From: DATHSN01 sp035464115
GTDB lineage: Bacteria; Actinomycetota; Acidimicrobiia; Acidimicrobiales; SKKL01
DNA: 37,186 nucleotides
Assembly (NCBI GenBank): GCA_035464115.1
Contig: DATHSN010000021.1
Coordinates: forward strand, 1 to 37,186
Direction: 5' to 3'
Part shown: positions 27,792-36,599 of the stretch, in pieces
Layout: each line of letters starts with the position of its first letter
Numbering within the stretch: the first letter of the stretch is position 1
Position numbers and translations under genes: made by a program
The notes under the pieces: generated by a model
Databases searched by the model: none
Seen by the model: the letters and a program-made list of their open reading frames with translations, nothing else
Told to the model about the DNA's origin: nothing

Positions 27792-29312
27792 GTGCTCGCC
27801 ACCCTCCTCGCCCAGGCGAACGGCATCCCGTTCGACCGTCCCGACATCGACTGGCACGCCGTCGCGCCCGAGCTCACCTTCTTGGCGGTGGGTGCCCTCA
27901 TCACCCTGGTCGACGTCATCTGGACCGAGACGGCCCGCAAGTACATGGCGGCGCTGGCGGGCATCGGCGTGCTGGTCACCCTCGTCCCGATCCTCACCCT
28001 CGCCATCGACGGCACCGATCGCGTGATGTTCGGCGGGGCGTTCGTCGTCGACGACTTCGCGCTCGTGATGAAGGCGTTGTTCCTGCTCGCCGGCTACATC
28101 GTCATCCTGCTCTCGACGAACTACATCGCCGAGGGCGACTACTGGGAGAACGAGTACTACGGGCTGCTCCTCGCCTCGCTCATGGGCATGGTGCTCATGG
28201 CCTCGGCGCGCGACCTCATCACCATGTTCGTGGCGCTCGAGCTGCTGTCGATCCCCGCCTACCTGCTGGCCGCCTGGCGCAAGCGGGCCCTCGAGGGCAA
28301 CGAGGCGGGCATGAAGTACTTCCTCATGGGCGTGTTCGCCACCGCGATCATGCTCTACGGCATGTCGCTGCTCTTCGGCGTCACCGGCGACACCCGCCTC
28401 GCCGAGATCGGCGCCGCGGTCTCGGGCGGCGAGTCCTCGGTGCCCATCGTCACCCTCGGCATGGTGTTCGTCATCGTCGGCTTCGCGTTCAAGGTGTCGG
28501 CGGTGCCGTTCCACTCGTGGGCGCCCGACACCTACGAGGGCGCCCCCACGCCCGTCACCGCGTTCCTGGCGGTGGCGTCGAAGACGGCCGGGTTCGTGGC
28601 CCTGCTCATCCTGGTCTTCGTCGGCTTCTACGGCCGCGACGACGTCTACGGCCCGCTGCTGTGGGTGCTCGCCATCGCCACCATGACCGTCGGCAACCTC
28701 ATCGCGCTCCGCCAGACCAACGTGGTGCGCCTGTTCGCCTACTCGGGCATCGCCCAGGCCGGCTACATGCTCGCCGCCCTCGCGGTGGCGGGCGCCAACC
28801 CCGAGATCGGCGACCAGGCCCTCAGCGCGGTCGTCACCTACCTGTTGATCTACGCCCCCATGAACCTCGGGGCGTTCGCCGTCATCATCGCGGTGGCCCG
28901 CAAGACCCGCTCCGGCGACCTGTCGAGCTACGGCGGGCTGTTCCAGTACGCGCCCGGGCTGGCCGTGGCCATGACGATCTTCTTGTTCTCCCTCGCCGGG
29001 ATCCCGCCGCTCGCCGGCTGGTTCGCCAAGCTCGAGGTGTTCCGGGTGGTCGTCGCCGCCGACTCCGGGGCGGGGTACGCCCTGGCGGTCGCCGTCGCCA
29101 TCAACTCGGTGATCGCGCTCTACTACTACGCCAACATCGCCCGGCAGATGTTCATGAACCCGGTGCCCGACGGCGACACCACCCCGGTGCGGGTGCCCTT
29201 CGCGCTCAGCACCGCGCTGGTCATCACGGCGGTCGCCACGGTCGTGTTCGGCATCGTCCCCGGCGTCATCACCCACTTCTCCGACGTCAGCCTGCTGGCG
29301 GCCGGAGGCTGA
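27792..29312 (+). CDS. nuoN: NADH-quinone oxidoreductase subunit N-like (cluster 2)
   Basis: ND2-type antiporter-like subunit, 506 residues, last nuo gene. Glu150 (ALELLSIPAYLLAAW) and Lys234 (FAFKVSAVPFHSWAPD) are in place, followed by YEGAPTPVTAFLA. GTG 27792 lies three bases after the nuoM2 stop with GGAGG seven bases upstream. The methyltransferase gene starts eight bases after its stop, with a GGAGG near the nuoN2 end, suggesting continued co-transcription. Confidence 0.95.
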   Translation: MLATLLAQANGIPFDRPDIDWHAVAPELTFLAVGALITLVDVIWTETARKYMAALAGIGVLVTLVPILTLAIDGTDRVMFGGAFVVDDFALVMKALFLLAGYIVILLSTNYIAEGDYWENEYYGLLLASLMGMVLMASARDLITMFVALELLSIPAYLLAAWRKRALEGNEAGMKYFLMGVFATAIMLYGMSLLFGVTGDTRLAEIGAAVSGGESSVPIVTLGMVFVIVGFAFKVSAVPFHSWAPDTYEGAPTPVTAFLAVASKTAGFVALLILVFVGFYGRDDVYGPLLWVLAIATMTVGNLIALRQTNVVRLFAYSGIAQAGYMLAALAVAGANPEIGDQALSAVVTYLLIYAPMNLGAFAVIIAVARKTRSGDLSSYGGLFQYAPGLAVAMTIFLFSLAGIPPLAGWFAKLEVFRVVVAADSGAGYALAVAVAINSVIALYYYANIARQMFMNPVPDGDTTPVRVPFALSTALVITAVATVVFGIVPGVITHFSDVSLLAAGG

Positions 29313-29320
29313 CCCGCCGG

Positions 29321-30451
29321 GTGCCCGCGTCGGCCGAGCCCGCACCCATCGTCCGGCGGCTCGGCGAGCGGGTCGCCCGCCACGGACCGCTCGCGTTCTC
29401 GGGCGTCGTCGACCTCGCGCTCTACGAGCCCGAGCACGGCTTCTACACCGCCGGTGGATCCGCCGGTCGCCGGGGCGACTTCCTCACCAGCCCCGAGGTC
29501 GGGCCGCTGTTCGGGGCGGTCCTGGCCCGCGCCCTCGACGAGTGGTGGGACCAGCTCGGCCGACCGTCACCCTTCGTCGTCGTCGAGGCCGGTGCCGGGG
29601 TCGGCACCCTCGCCGTGGCCGTGCTGGCGGCCCGGCCGCGCTGCGCGCCGGCGCTGCGCTACGTGCTCGTCGAGCGGTCCGCGGCGCTGCGCGCCCGGCA
29701 GGGCCAGCACCTCCCGCTGGCGCACCCCGCCACCGCCCTCGGCGGGTCGGGTCACGACGACGGCCCGGTCGTCACCAGCCTCGGTGAGCTCCCCACCGGA
29801 CCGCTCACCGGCGTCGTGCTCGCCAACGAGCTGCTCGACAACCTGGCGTTCGACCTCGTCCTCCGCACCGGCGACGGGTGGTCGGAGCGACGGGTGACCG
29901 TCGACGACGACGGCATCCCGCGCTGGGTCGACGTGCCGGCCGACGACGCCACCGCCGCGCTCGCCGCGCGCCTCGCGCCCGACGCCGAGGTGGGCGCCCA
30001 GATCCCGATCCAGCGTCAGGCTGCGGGGTGGGTCCGCGACGCCGTCGCCCGGCTCGAGCGGGGCCGACTCGTGGTCATCGACTACGCCACCCCCCGCACC
30101 CGTGACCTCGCCGCCCGGCCGATCGACGAGTGGTTGCGCACCTACCGGGGCCACGACCGCGCCGGCGACCCGCTCGCCGCCCTGGGCGAGGCCGACATCA
30201 CCGTCGAGGTCTGCGTCGACCAGCTCGACGCCGCGGCCGGCACCGCCACCGAACGCCACGACCAGGCCACGTTCCTGCGGCGCTGGGGGATCGACGACCT
30301 CGTCGAGGCCGGCCGGACCGAGTGGACCGAGCGAGCCGCGGTCGCCGACCTCGCCGCGCTGCGGGCCCGGAGCCGGGTGCGTGAGGCCGAGGCCCTGCTC
30401 GACCCCACCGGACTCGGTGGCTTCACGGTGCTCGAGTGGGTCCGTCCGTGA
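29321..30451 (+). CDS. MidA/NDUFAF7-family SAM-dependent methyltransferase
   Basis: Class I methyltransferase of the DUF185 family. The human and Dictyostelium members (NDUFAF7, MidA) are mitochondrial complex I assembly factors, and NDUFAF7 symmetrically dimethylates one arginine of NDUFS2, the NuoD homologue. In this 376-residue protein the family motif GDFLTSPEVGPLFG is at 52-65, the SAM-binding VEAGAGVGTLA at about 88-98 and ANELLDNLAFDL further on. GTG 29321 begins eight bases after nuoN2. Bacterial members are widespread and mostly unstudied, so the target is inferred: the arginine in question is present in NuoD2 (Arg69) and absent from NuoD1 (Thr96). It overlaps the next gene by GTGA. 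Confidence 0.85.
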   Translation: MPASAEPAPIVRRLGERVARHGPLAFSGVVDLALYEPEHGFYTAGGSAGRRGDFLTSPEVGPLFGAVLARALDEWWDQLGRPSPFVVVEAGAGVGTLAVAVLAARPRCAPALRYVLVERSAALRARQGQHLPLAHPATALGGSGHDDGPVVTSLGELPTGPLTGVVLANELLDNLAFDLVLRTGDGWSERRVTVDDDGIPRWVDVPADDATAALAARLAPDAEVGAQIPIQRQAAGWVRDAVARLERGRLVVIDYATPRTRDLAARPIDEWLRTYRGHDRAGDPLAALGEADITVEVCVDQLDAAAGTATERHDQATFLRRWGIDDLVEAGRTEWTERAAVADLAALRARSRVREAEALLDPTGLGGFTVLEWVRP

Positions 30452-31416
30452 CCGACCCGCTCCCCACCCCACCGGCGTCGGCACCGCCCCCCGCCGTCGG
30501 GGCCATGCTCGTCCGGGAGCTGCCACCCGAGGACCTCACCGCGGTCGCTCACGACCTGGCGGCCCACGTCGACGAGCTGTGGGTGGTCGAGGACTGCTTC
30601 TACGCGGGCGGCGTCGCCCAGGCGGCAGCCGTCCTCGAGGCCGTGCCCGACGTCGTCGTCGGCCACGGCATCGCCCCGGCGCCGTTCCGCAACCCGGCCG
30701 CGCTGGCGATGGAGTGGGCCACGCTCGCCCGACGTCACCCGGGTCGGCTGATCGGCGGCGTCGGGCACGGGGTGGGGGAGTGGATGGACCAGATCGGCGC
30801 CCGCCCCACCTCGCCCCTGGCCCTGCTCGACGAGACGATCACCGCCGTGCGCGCCCTGCTGCGGGGGGAGCGCGTGGATGTCGACGGCCGGTACGTCCGG
30901 CTCCGCGACGTCGAGCTGCGGTTCCCCCCGCCGGCGCTCCCGCCCGTGTTGGCGGGGGTGCGTCGACCCCGCTCGCTCCAGCTCGCCGGCCGGGTGGCCG
31001 ACGGGGTGATCCTCGCCGAGTGGACCTCACCAGCCGGGGTGCGCGCCGCGCTCGACCACGTCCGCGCCGGGCGCGCGGCGGGCGGACCCAGCGGGCCCCC
31101 CGAGGTGGTGGTGTTCTGCGCGTTCCGGCTCGACGACGAGCGCGCCGCCGCCGACGTGCTGCGGCCGGTGGCCGAGGAGTCGCTGCGTTGGCCCGACCCG
31201 CCGCTCGCCTGCTGGCCCGACGGCCCGCCGACGGGCGCCGACGCCGAGGCGCTCCTGCGCGACGGCGCCGCGGTCGGTGGACCCGACACGGTGCGCCAGC
31301 GGATCGACGAGCTGGCCGCCGCCGGCGCCCACCACATCGTGCTCACCCCGTGGGGCCCCGACCCGGCCGACCAGCTCGCCCGCCTCGCCGCCACCGTGCT
31401 CGCCCACCGCCGCTGA
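30448..31416 (+). CDS. LLM-class (luciferase-like) flavin/F420-dependent oxidoreductase
   Basis: TIM-barrel oxidoreductase of the bacterial luciferase superfamily; actinobacterial members commonly use coenzyme F420, others FMN. The 322-residue protein has the superfamily stretches RRHPGRLIGGVGHGVGEWM, then LLRGERVDVDGRY, AGRVADGVILAEW and, near the end, GPDTVRQRIDELAAAGAHHI. The substrate cannot be told. GTG 30448 overlaps the methyltransferase stop, so the two are translated together and probably belong to the same transcript as the second nuo cluster. I see no signal peptide or membrane segment. Whether it has any role with the complex is open. Confidence 0.8.
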   Translation: MTDPLPTPPASAPPPAVGAMLVRELPPEDLTAVAHDLAAHVDELWVVEDCFYAGGVAQAAAVLEAVPDVVVGHGIAPAPFRNPAALAMEWATLARRHPGRLIGGVGHGVGEWMDQIGARPTSPLALLDETITAVRALLRGERVDVDGRYVRLRDVELRFPPPALPPVLAGVRRPRSLQLAGRVADGVILAEWTSPAGVRAALDHVRAGRAAGGPSGPPEVVVFCAFRLDDERAAADVLRPVAEESLRWPDPPLACWPDGPPTGADAEALLRDGAAVGGPDTVRQRIDELAAAGAHHIVLTPWGPDPADQLARLAATVLAHRR

Positions 31417-31447
31417 CCCTGCCCGCGTCGGGCTCCGGGGCGGTTCG

Positions 31448-31464
31448 GTCGCGGATCCCGCGAC
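31448..31464 (+). terminator. GC-rich hairpin after the LLM gene
   Basis: GTCGCGG, three bases and CCGCGAC form a perfect 7-bp inverted repeat 32 bases after the stop of the oxidoreductase gene. There is no T-run behind it, so it is at best a weak or factor-assisted terminator; an operator site is possible. The rest of the 195-base gap 31417-31611 holds only the possible promoter listed below. Confidence 0.3.
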
Positions 31465-31557
31465 GCGACAGCCCCCGAACGCGGGGCGCGCCCTCGTGGT
31501 GGCACACGTCACCCTCGTCTGGGGCCGGGCGCGGCCGACGGATGCCCTCGGTGGCTC

Positions 31558-31563
31558 TACGAT
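31558..31563 (+). promoter_or_regulatory. Possible -10 box of the YczE-like gene
   Basis: TACGAT is a good -10 match about 50 bases before the start of the membrane protein gene. No convincing -35 box lies 16-19 bases upstream, so this rests on the hexamer and its place in a gap only. Confidence 0.3.
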
Positions 31564-31611
31564 GCCGCCCGGCGCGGGCGAGCGCCGTCCCCCCATCCCT
31601 CCGACCCCCCG

Positions 31612-32433
31612 GTGGTGTCCGTGCCCCGCCCGCGATCGCCGCGCCCTGCGGCGTCCCTCTCCCCGCGTCCGACCCGCTCCGGCGTCCTCGGGCGACTGCC
31701 CGCGCCCGGTCGTGTCGCGCGCTTCGTCGGCGGACTGGCCGCCGGCGCGTTCGGCATGGTGCTCATGATCCGCGCCCAGCTCGGCAGCGCGCCGTGGGAG
31801 GTCGGCATCGACGGCCTCGCCCGGGCCACCGGGACATCGGTGTCGGCGATGCGCTACGTCGTGCTCGCCGGCTTCCTCGCGATCGCGCTCGGCCTTCGCG
31901 TCCGCGTGCGCGTCGGGCTGCTCGCGACCGGCCTGTTGTGGGCCAGCTTCGCCGCCGTCCACGAGGCGTACCTCCCCGTGCTCGAGGGCACCGTGCTGCG
32001 CTGGGCGGCCTTCGCCGTCGGCCTGCTCGTGCTGTCCGTCGGTGTCGCCGTGTACCTCGACGCCGACCTCGGGGCCGGCCCCGCCGATGCCATCATCCAG
32101 ACCCTCACCGAGCGCGGTGACCGGCCTGTGTGGCTCGTGCGATCGGCGTTCGAGCTCACCGGCTTCGTCGTGGGGGTCGCGCTCGGCGGCCTGGCCGGAG
32201 TCGGCTCGCTGATCTACGCGCTCGCCGTGGGCCCGCTCATCGCCGTGGTGCTGCGTGGCCTCGGCCGCCGTCCGGCGGTCGACGCCACCGCCGTGCTGGG
32301 CGGCGGCGGGTTGGTCCCCGTGCCGAGCGCCCCCCGCCGGCCGCTGTTCGATCGCTGGCGGGCCCGTCGCACCGCCCGCCGCGCGTCGGTCGAGCCGTGC
32401 GAGCCGGACTGGGCCGTCAGCGCCGGCGACTGA
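31612..32433 (+). CDS. YczE/YitT-like integral membrane protein
   Basis: Polytopic membrane protein resembling the YczE/YyaS group, whose molecular function is not established. The 273-residue reading has an Arg/Pro-rich N-terminus (1-36), about five helices, and an internal repeat typical of the group: LMIRAQLGSAPWEV (51-64) is echoed by VYLDADLGAGPADAI (147-161). A basic tail of about 55 residues follows the last helix. Several GTG codons (31612, 31615, 31621) could start it and no ribosome site decides. It stands alone between two gaps, so no operon context helps. Confidence 0.7.
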   Translation: MVSVPRPRSPRPAASLSPRPTRSGVLGRLPAPGRVARFVGGLAAGAFGMVLMIRAQLGSAPWEVGIDGLARATGTSVSAMRYVVLAGFLAIALGLRVRVRVGLLATGLLWASFAAVHEAYLPVLEGTVLRWAAFAVGLLVLSVGVAVYLDADLGAGPADAIIQTLTERGDRPVWLVRSAFELTGFVVGVALGGLAGVGSLIYALAVGPLIAVVLRGLGRRPAVDATAVLGGGGLVPVPSAPRRPLFDRWRARRTARRASVEPCEPDWAVSAGD

Positions 32434-32523
32434 GACGTCGGCGCGGCGCGGACCCTCGCCGTGTCGTCGACCCGTGCGCCGAGCGGCCCGACGCGCCCCG
32501 GGCCGCGAGCTGCGGCGTCTCGC

Positions 32524-32529
32524 TAACCT
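32524..32529 (+). promoter_or_regulatory. Possible -10 box of the acs gene
   Basis: TAACCT lies 38 bases before the acs ATG in the 134-base gap 32434-32567. It would give a leader of about 30 bases with the strong GGGGGGAG ribosome site (32554-32561). No clear -35 is seen. Nothing else was recognised in the gap. Confidence 0.35.
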
Positions 32530-32567
32530 CGGCTCACACCACACGACCAGCACCGGGGGGAGTCGGG

Positions 32568-34535
<1,968 letters not shown>

Positions 34536-34560
34536 GCCGGCCCCGAGGCGGGCTCGCCTA

Positions 34561-35052
34561 GTGCCGGCTGGAGACCTCACCACCTGGTGGTGGCGCACCG
34601 GCCCGGTCGAGCCCGGGGCCACGGTCGTGTTCGATCTCGACGGGGTCCTGTCCGACGCGGCCGGTCGCCAGCACTACCTCGAGCGGCCCCGTCGCGACTG
34701 GGAGGCGTTCTTCGCCGCGTGCGGCGACGACGAGGTCATCGCCGAGGTGGCCCGCCTCCTCGAGGTCCTCGACGACGACCTGCGCATCGTGCTGCTCACC
34801 GCCCGGCCCCTGTCGGTGCGACCCCAGACCCTCGGGTGGCTCGAGCGCTACGGCTTGCGGTGGGACCTGCTCATCATGCGCGACGTCGGCGACCACCGAG
34901 CGTCGCGCGACTACAAGCACCGCTCGGTCCGCGAGCTGCGCGACGCCGGCTTCGACCTCCGCCTGGCCTTCGAGGACGACCGCCGCAACGTCGACATGTT
35001 CCACGTCGAAGGCGTCCCCTGCGTCTACATCCACTCCGGGTACTACGACTGA
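34561..35052 (+). CDS. Small HAD-type phosphatase-like protein
   Basis: Haloacid dehalogenase-fold hydrolase of 163 residues with the full motif set and only a minimal cap: motif I VVFDLDGVLSD (Asp25 nucleophile, Asp27), motif II LLTARP (Thr80), motif III Lys119 and motif IV FEDDRRNVDMF (Glu138, Asp139, Asp140). The layout resembles the phosphatase domain of polynucleotide kinase/phosphatase proteins, which remove 3'-phosphates from nucleic acid ends, but the kinase half is absent and the substrate is unknown. GTG 34561 is preceded by a GAGGCGGG stretch. Its 3' end overlaps that of the convergent WYL regulator by ten bases. Confidence 0.75.
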   Translation: MPAGDLTTWWWRTGPVEPGATVVFDLDGVLSDAAGRQHYLERPRRDWEAFFAACGDDEVIAEVARLLEVLDDDLRIVLLTARPLSVRPQTLGWLERYGLRWDLLIMRDVGDHRASRDYKHRSVRELRDAGFDLRLAFEDDRRNVDMFHVEGVPCVYIHSGYYD

Positions 35053-36053
35053 GAAGCCCGCGGCCGGCTCGGCGGCGACGGCGTGGTGTTGCGGGCCGCC
35101 ATCGCCGCCCCGGTGGCGGCGAGCGCCATCCGCACCGACGTCGGCGCCAGCACCTCGACGCCGGCACCGAGGGCGACGAGCTGTCCGGCGGCCACGTCGT
35201 CGGACTCCACGGCCAGGTCGATCTCGACCCACCCGTCGACGTCGGCCGGTGCCGCGCCGGCGAGTGCGGCGGCCGCCGCCGCCGGGTCGACGAGGTGACC
35301 GAGCAGGTGGGCCGCCGCGGGCGAGAGCCGGAGCCGAACCCGCGACCGCAGCAACGACCGGTCGAACTCGGCGCCCGCCGCGGTCCACCAGGCCGCCAGG
35401 TCGAACCGTGCGGGACGGACCACCGGGTCGGCCCGGGTGGCCACGCCCACCAGGCGACCCACCCGGTACGACCGGGGCGCGGCCCGGTGGGCGGCCACCA
35501 GGTACCAGGTGCCGGCCTTGAGCACGAGCCCGAGCGGGTCGAGGCGTCGACGCACCTCGGTCCCGTCACCGCGCCGGTAGCGCACGTCGAGACGCCGCTC
35601 CGACCACACGGCATCGGCCACCGTCGCCAGGTGGGGCACGGCGTCGGGCCGGGCGAACCACGAGGGCGCATCGAGGTGGAACCGCTCGCGCACCCGGGCG
35701 GCGCGGGCCCTCAGCTCCGGGGGGAGGGCGGTGAGCACCTTGGCCTGCGCCACCGCCACCACCTCGCCGAGGCCGAGCTCCGCCGCCACCGCTCCGCCCC
35801 CGACGAGCAGCGCCGACGCTTCGGCACCCGTGATCCCGTCGAGCGTCGACCGCCAGCCGTCGAGCAGCCGGATCCCACCCCCCGGTCCCGATTCGGTCCA
35901 CACGGGAACGCCGGCCTCCTGGAGGGCGGACACGTCGCGGTAGATGGTCCGCTCCGACACCTCGAGCGCGGCGGCCAGGGTCGCGGCCGTGGCGCCCCCG
36001 GTCCCGGCCGACCGCAGGTGGAGCAGCAGGGCGATCAGGCGGGAGGCTCGCAC
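35043..36053 (-). CDS. WYL-domain HTH transcriptional regulator (YafY-type)
   Basis: DNA-binding regulator of about 336 residues. The N-terminal winged helix-turn-helix covers about residues 20-65 (AATLAAALEVSERTIYRDV, then the wing SGPGGGIRLL). A WYL domain with the literal TWYLVA is in the middle (about 130-215), and a WCX-type C-terminal region follows. Members sense an unknown ligand. I prefer the GTG at 36053 over that at 36062: the family usually starts MRASRL, as here (VRASRL), and a TAGCGT box (36066-36061 on the minus strand) ends seven bases before it, a leaderless layout. A palindrome (36076-36094) sits where the -35 would be, which suggests autoregulation. It is divergent from the PPOX-family gene. 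Confidence 0.88.
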   Translation of the reverse strand: MRASRLIALLLHLRSAGTGGATAATLAAALEVSERTIYRDVSALQEAGVPVWTESGPGGGIRLLDGWRSTLDGITGAEASALLVGGGAVAAELGLGEVVAVAQAKVLTALPPELRARAARVRERFHLDAPSWFARPDAVPHLATVADAVWSERRLDVRYRRGDGTEVRRRLDPLGLVLKAGTWYLVAAHRAAPRSYRVGRLVGVATRADPVVRPARFDLAAWWTAAGAEFDRSLLRSRVRLRLSPAAAHLLGHLVDPAAAAAALAGAAPADVDGWVEIDLAVESDDVAAGQLVALGAGVEVLAPTSVRMALAATGAAMAARNTTPSPPSRPRASQS

Positions 36054-36060
36054 GGGAGCC

Positions 36061-36066
36061 ACGCTA
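36061..36066 (-). promoter_or_regulatory. Probable leaderless -10 box of the WYL regulator
   Basis: On the minus strand TAGCGT is followed by seven bases and GTG (36053). This spacing is typical of leaderless actinobacterial genes and supports the shorter start of the regulator. The matching -35 region falls within the palindrome 36076-36094. Confidence 0.4.
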
Positions 36067-36075
36067 CGCCCGATT

Positions 36076-36094
36076 CCTGACAGCAGATGTCAGG
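36076..36094. promoter_or_regulatory. Palindromic operator between WYL regulator and PPOX gene
   Basis: CCTGACA, five bases and TGTCAGG form a perfect 7-bp inverted repeat; extended outwards, ten bases pair with one mismatch (36073-36097). It lies in the divergent gap, just upstream of the regulator's -10 box and over the first possible ATG of the flavoprotein gene. Position and symmetry suit a dimeric WYL regulator controlling both itself and its neighbour. The binding itself is inferred. Confidence 0.6.
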
Positions 36095-36599
36095 GATGGC
36101 GTTCGACGATGCCGACATGACCACCTGGCACGACGTCACCGAAGCGGTTCCCGAGCTCGCCGGCCACGTGCGATCCCGGTTCGACGCCCACGGCCTCGGG
36201 TTCCTGGCCTCCATCCGGCGCGACGGGTCCCCACGGATCAGCGGGGTCGAGCCGTTCTTCGTCGACCCGCACCTGTGGGTCGGCATGATGCCCGGGTCGC
36301 GCAAGCTCGCCGACGTGCGGCGCGACCCCCGGGTGGCGCTGCACAGCGCCTCGGTCGACCCCCAGGTCGAGCACGGCGACGTCCGGCTGTCGGGGCGGCT
36401 GGTGGAGCTCACCGACGAGACCGAGATCCGGCGGGTGATGGCCGCCTTCCGAGCCGAGCGCGGGTACGGCCCCGAGGACCCGGCGCCGATGCTCTGGCTC
36501 GACATCACCGAGGTGGTGTCGGTGCGGCCCGTGGTCGACCACCTCCGGATCGAGACCTGGACGCCAGGTCGGGGCCACCAGGTGGTCGAGCGCCGCTAG
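36087..36599 (+). CDS. Pyridoxamine 5'-phosphate oxidase-family (split-barrel flavin-binding) protein
   Basis: Small FMN- or F420-binding split beta-barrel protein. The 170-residue reading has the family pattern GFLASIRRDGSPRISGVEPFF in the first strands (only its core is diagnostic), LWVGMMPGSRKLADVRRDPRV and SGRLVELTDETEIRRVM. The substrate is unknown; it is not clearly PdxH. ATG 36087 lies inside the palindrome, so a start at ATG 36117 (MTTWHDV) may be more likely and would leave the operator in the promoter. It is divergent from the WYL regulator and probably its target. The TAG stop is part of a CTAG shared with the stop of the convergent methyltransferase gene. Confidence 0.8.
   Translation: MSGMAFDDADMTTWHDVTEAVPELAGHVRSRFDAHGLGFLASIRRDGSPRISGVEPFFVDPHLWVGMMPGSRKLADVRRDPRVALHSASVDPQVEHGDVRLSGRLVELTDETEIRRVMAAFRAERGYGPEDPAPMLWLDITEVVSVRPVVDHLRIETWTPGRGHQVVERR

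Noticed and set aside
19023..29312. Cluster 2 as a decaying or recent duplicate of cluster 1
   Set aside because: All eleven genes are open, tightly packed, with ribosome sites and conserved Fe-S and proton-path residues, while sequence and lengths differ widely from cluster 1.
26493..29345. A 950-codon open frame on the minus strand, opposite nuoM2 and nuoN2
   Set aside because: Its translation is Gly/Asp/Glu/Arg/His-rich low complexity without family motifs, and the other strand encodes two clear nuo genes. Long antisense frames are normal in DNA of this GC content; those at 13437-16040, 8165-10579 and 4902-6329 were dropped for the same reason.
31417..31611. Possible small gene or RNA in the longest gap
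   Set aside because: Frames here are shadows of neighbours; only one GC-rich hairpin without T-run and a lone -10-like hexamer could be supported.
30102..32567. Long plus-strand frame running across the LLM and YczE-like genes into acs
   Set aside because: It is an open shadow frame with an Arg/Pro/Ala-rich translation; the real acs start at 32568 has a strong ribosome site and full homology.
34561..35052. HAD gene as a full polynucleotide kinase/phosphatase
   Set aside because: There is no P-loop kinase domain; only the phosphatase-type motifs are present, so only a HAD-type call is made.
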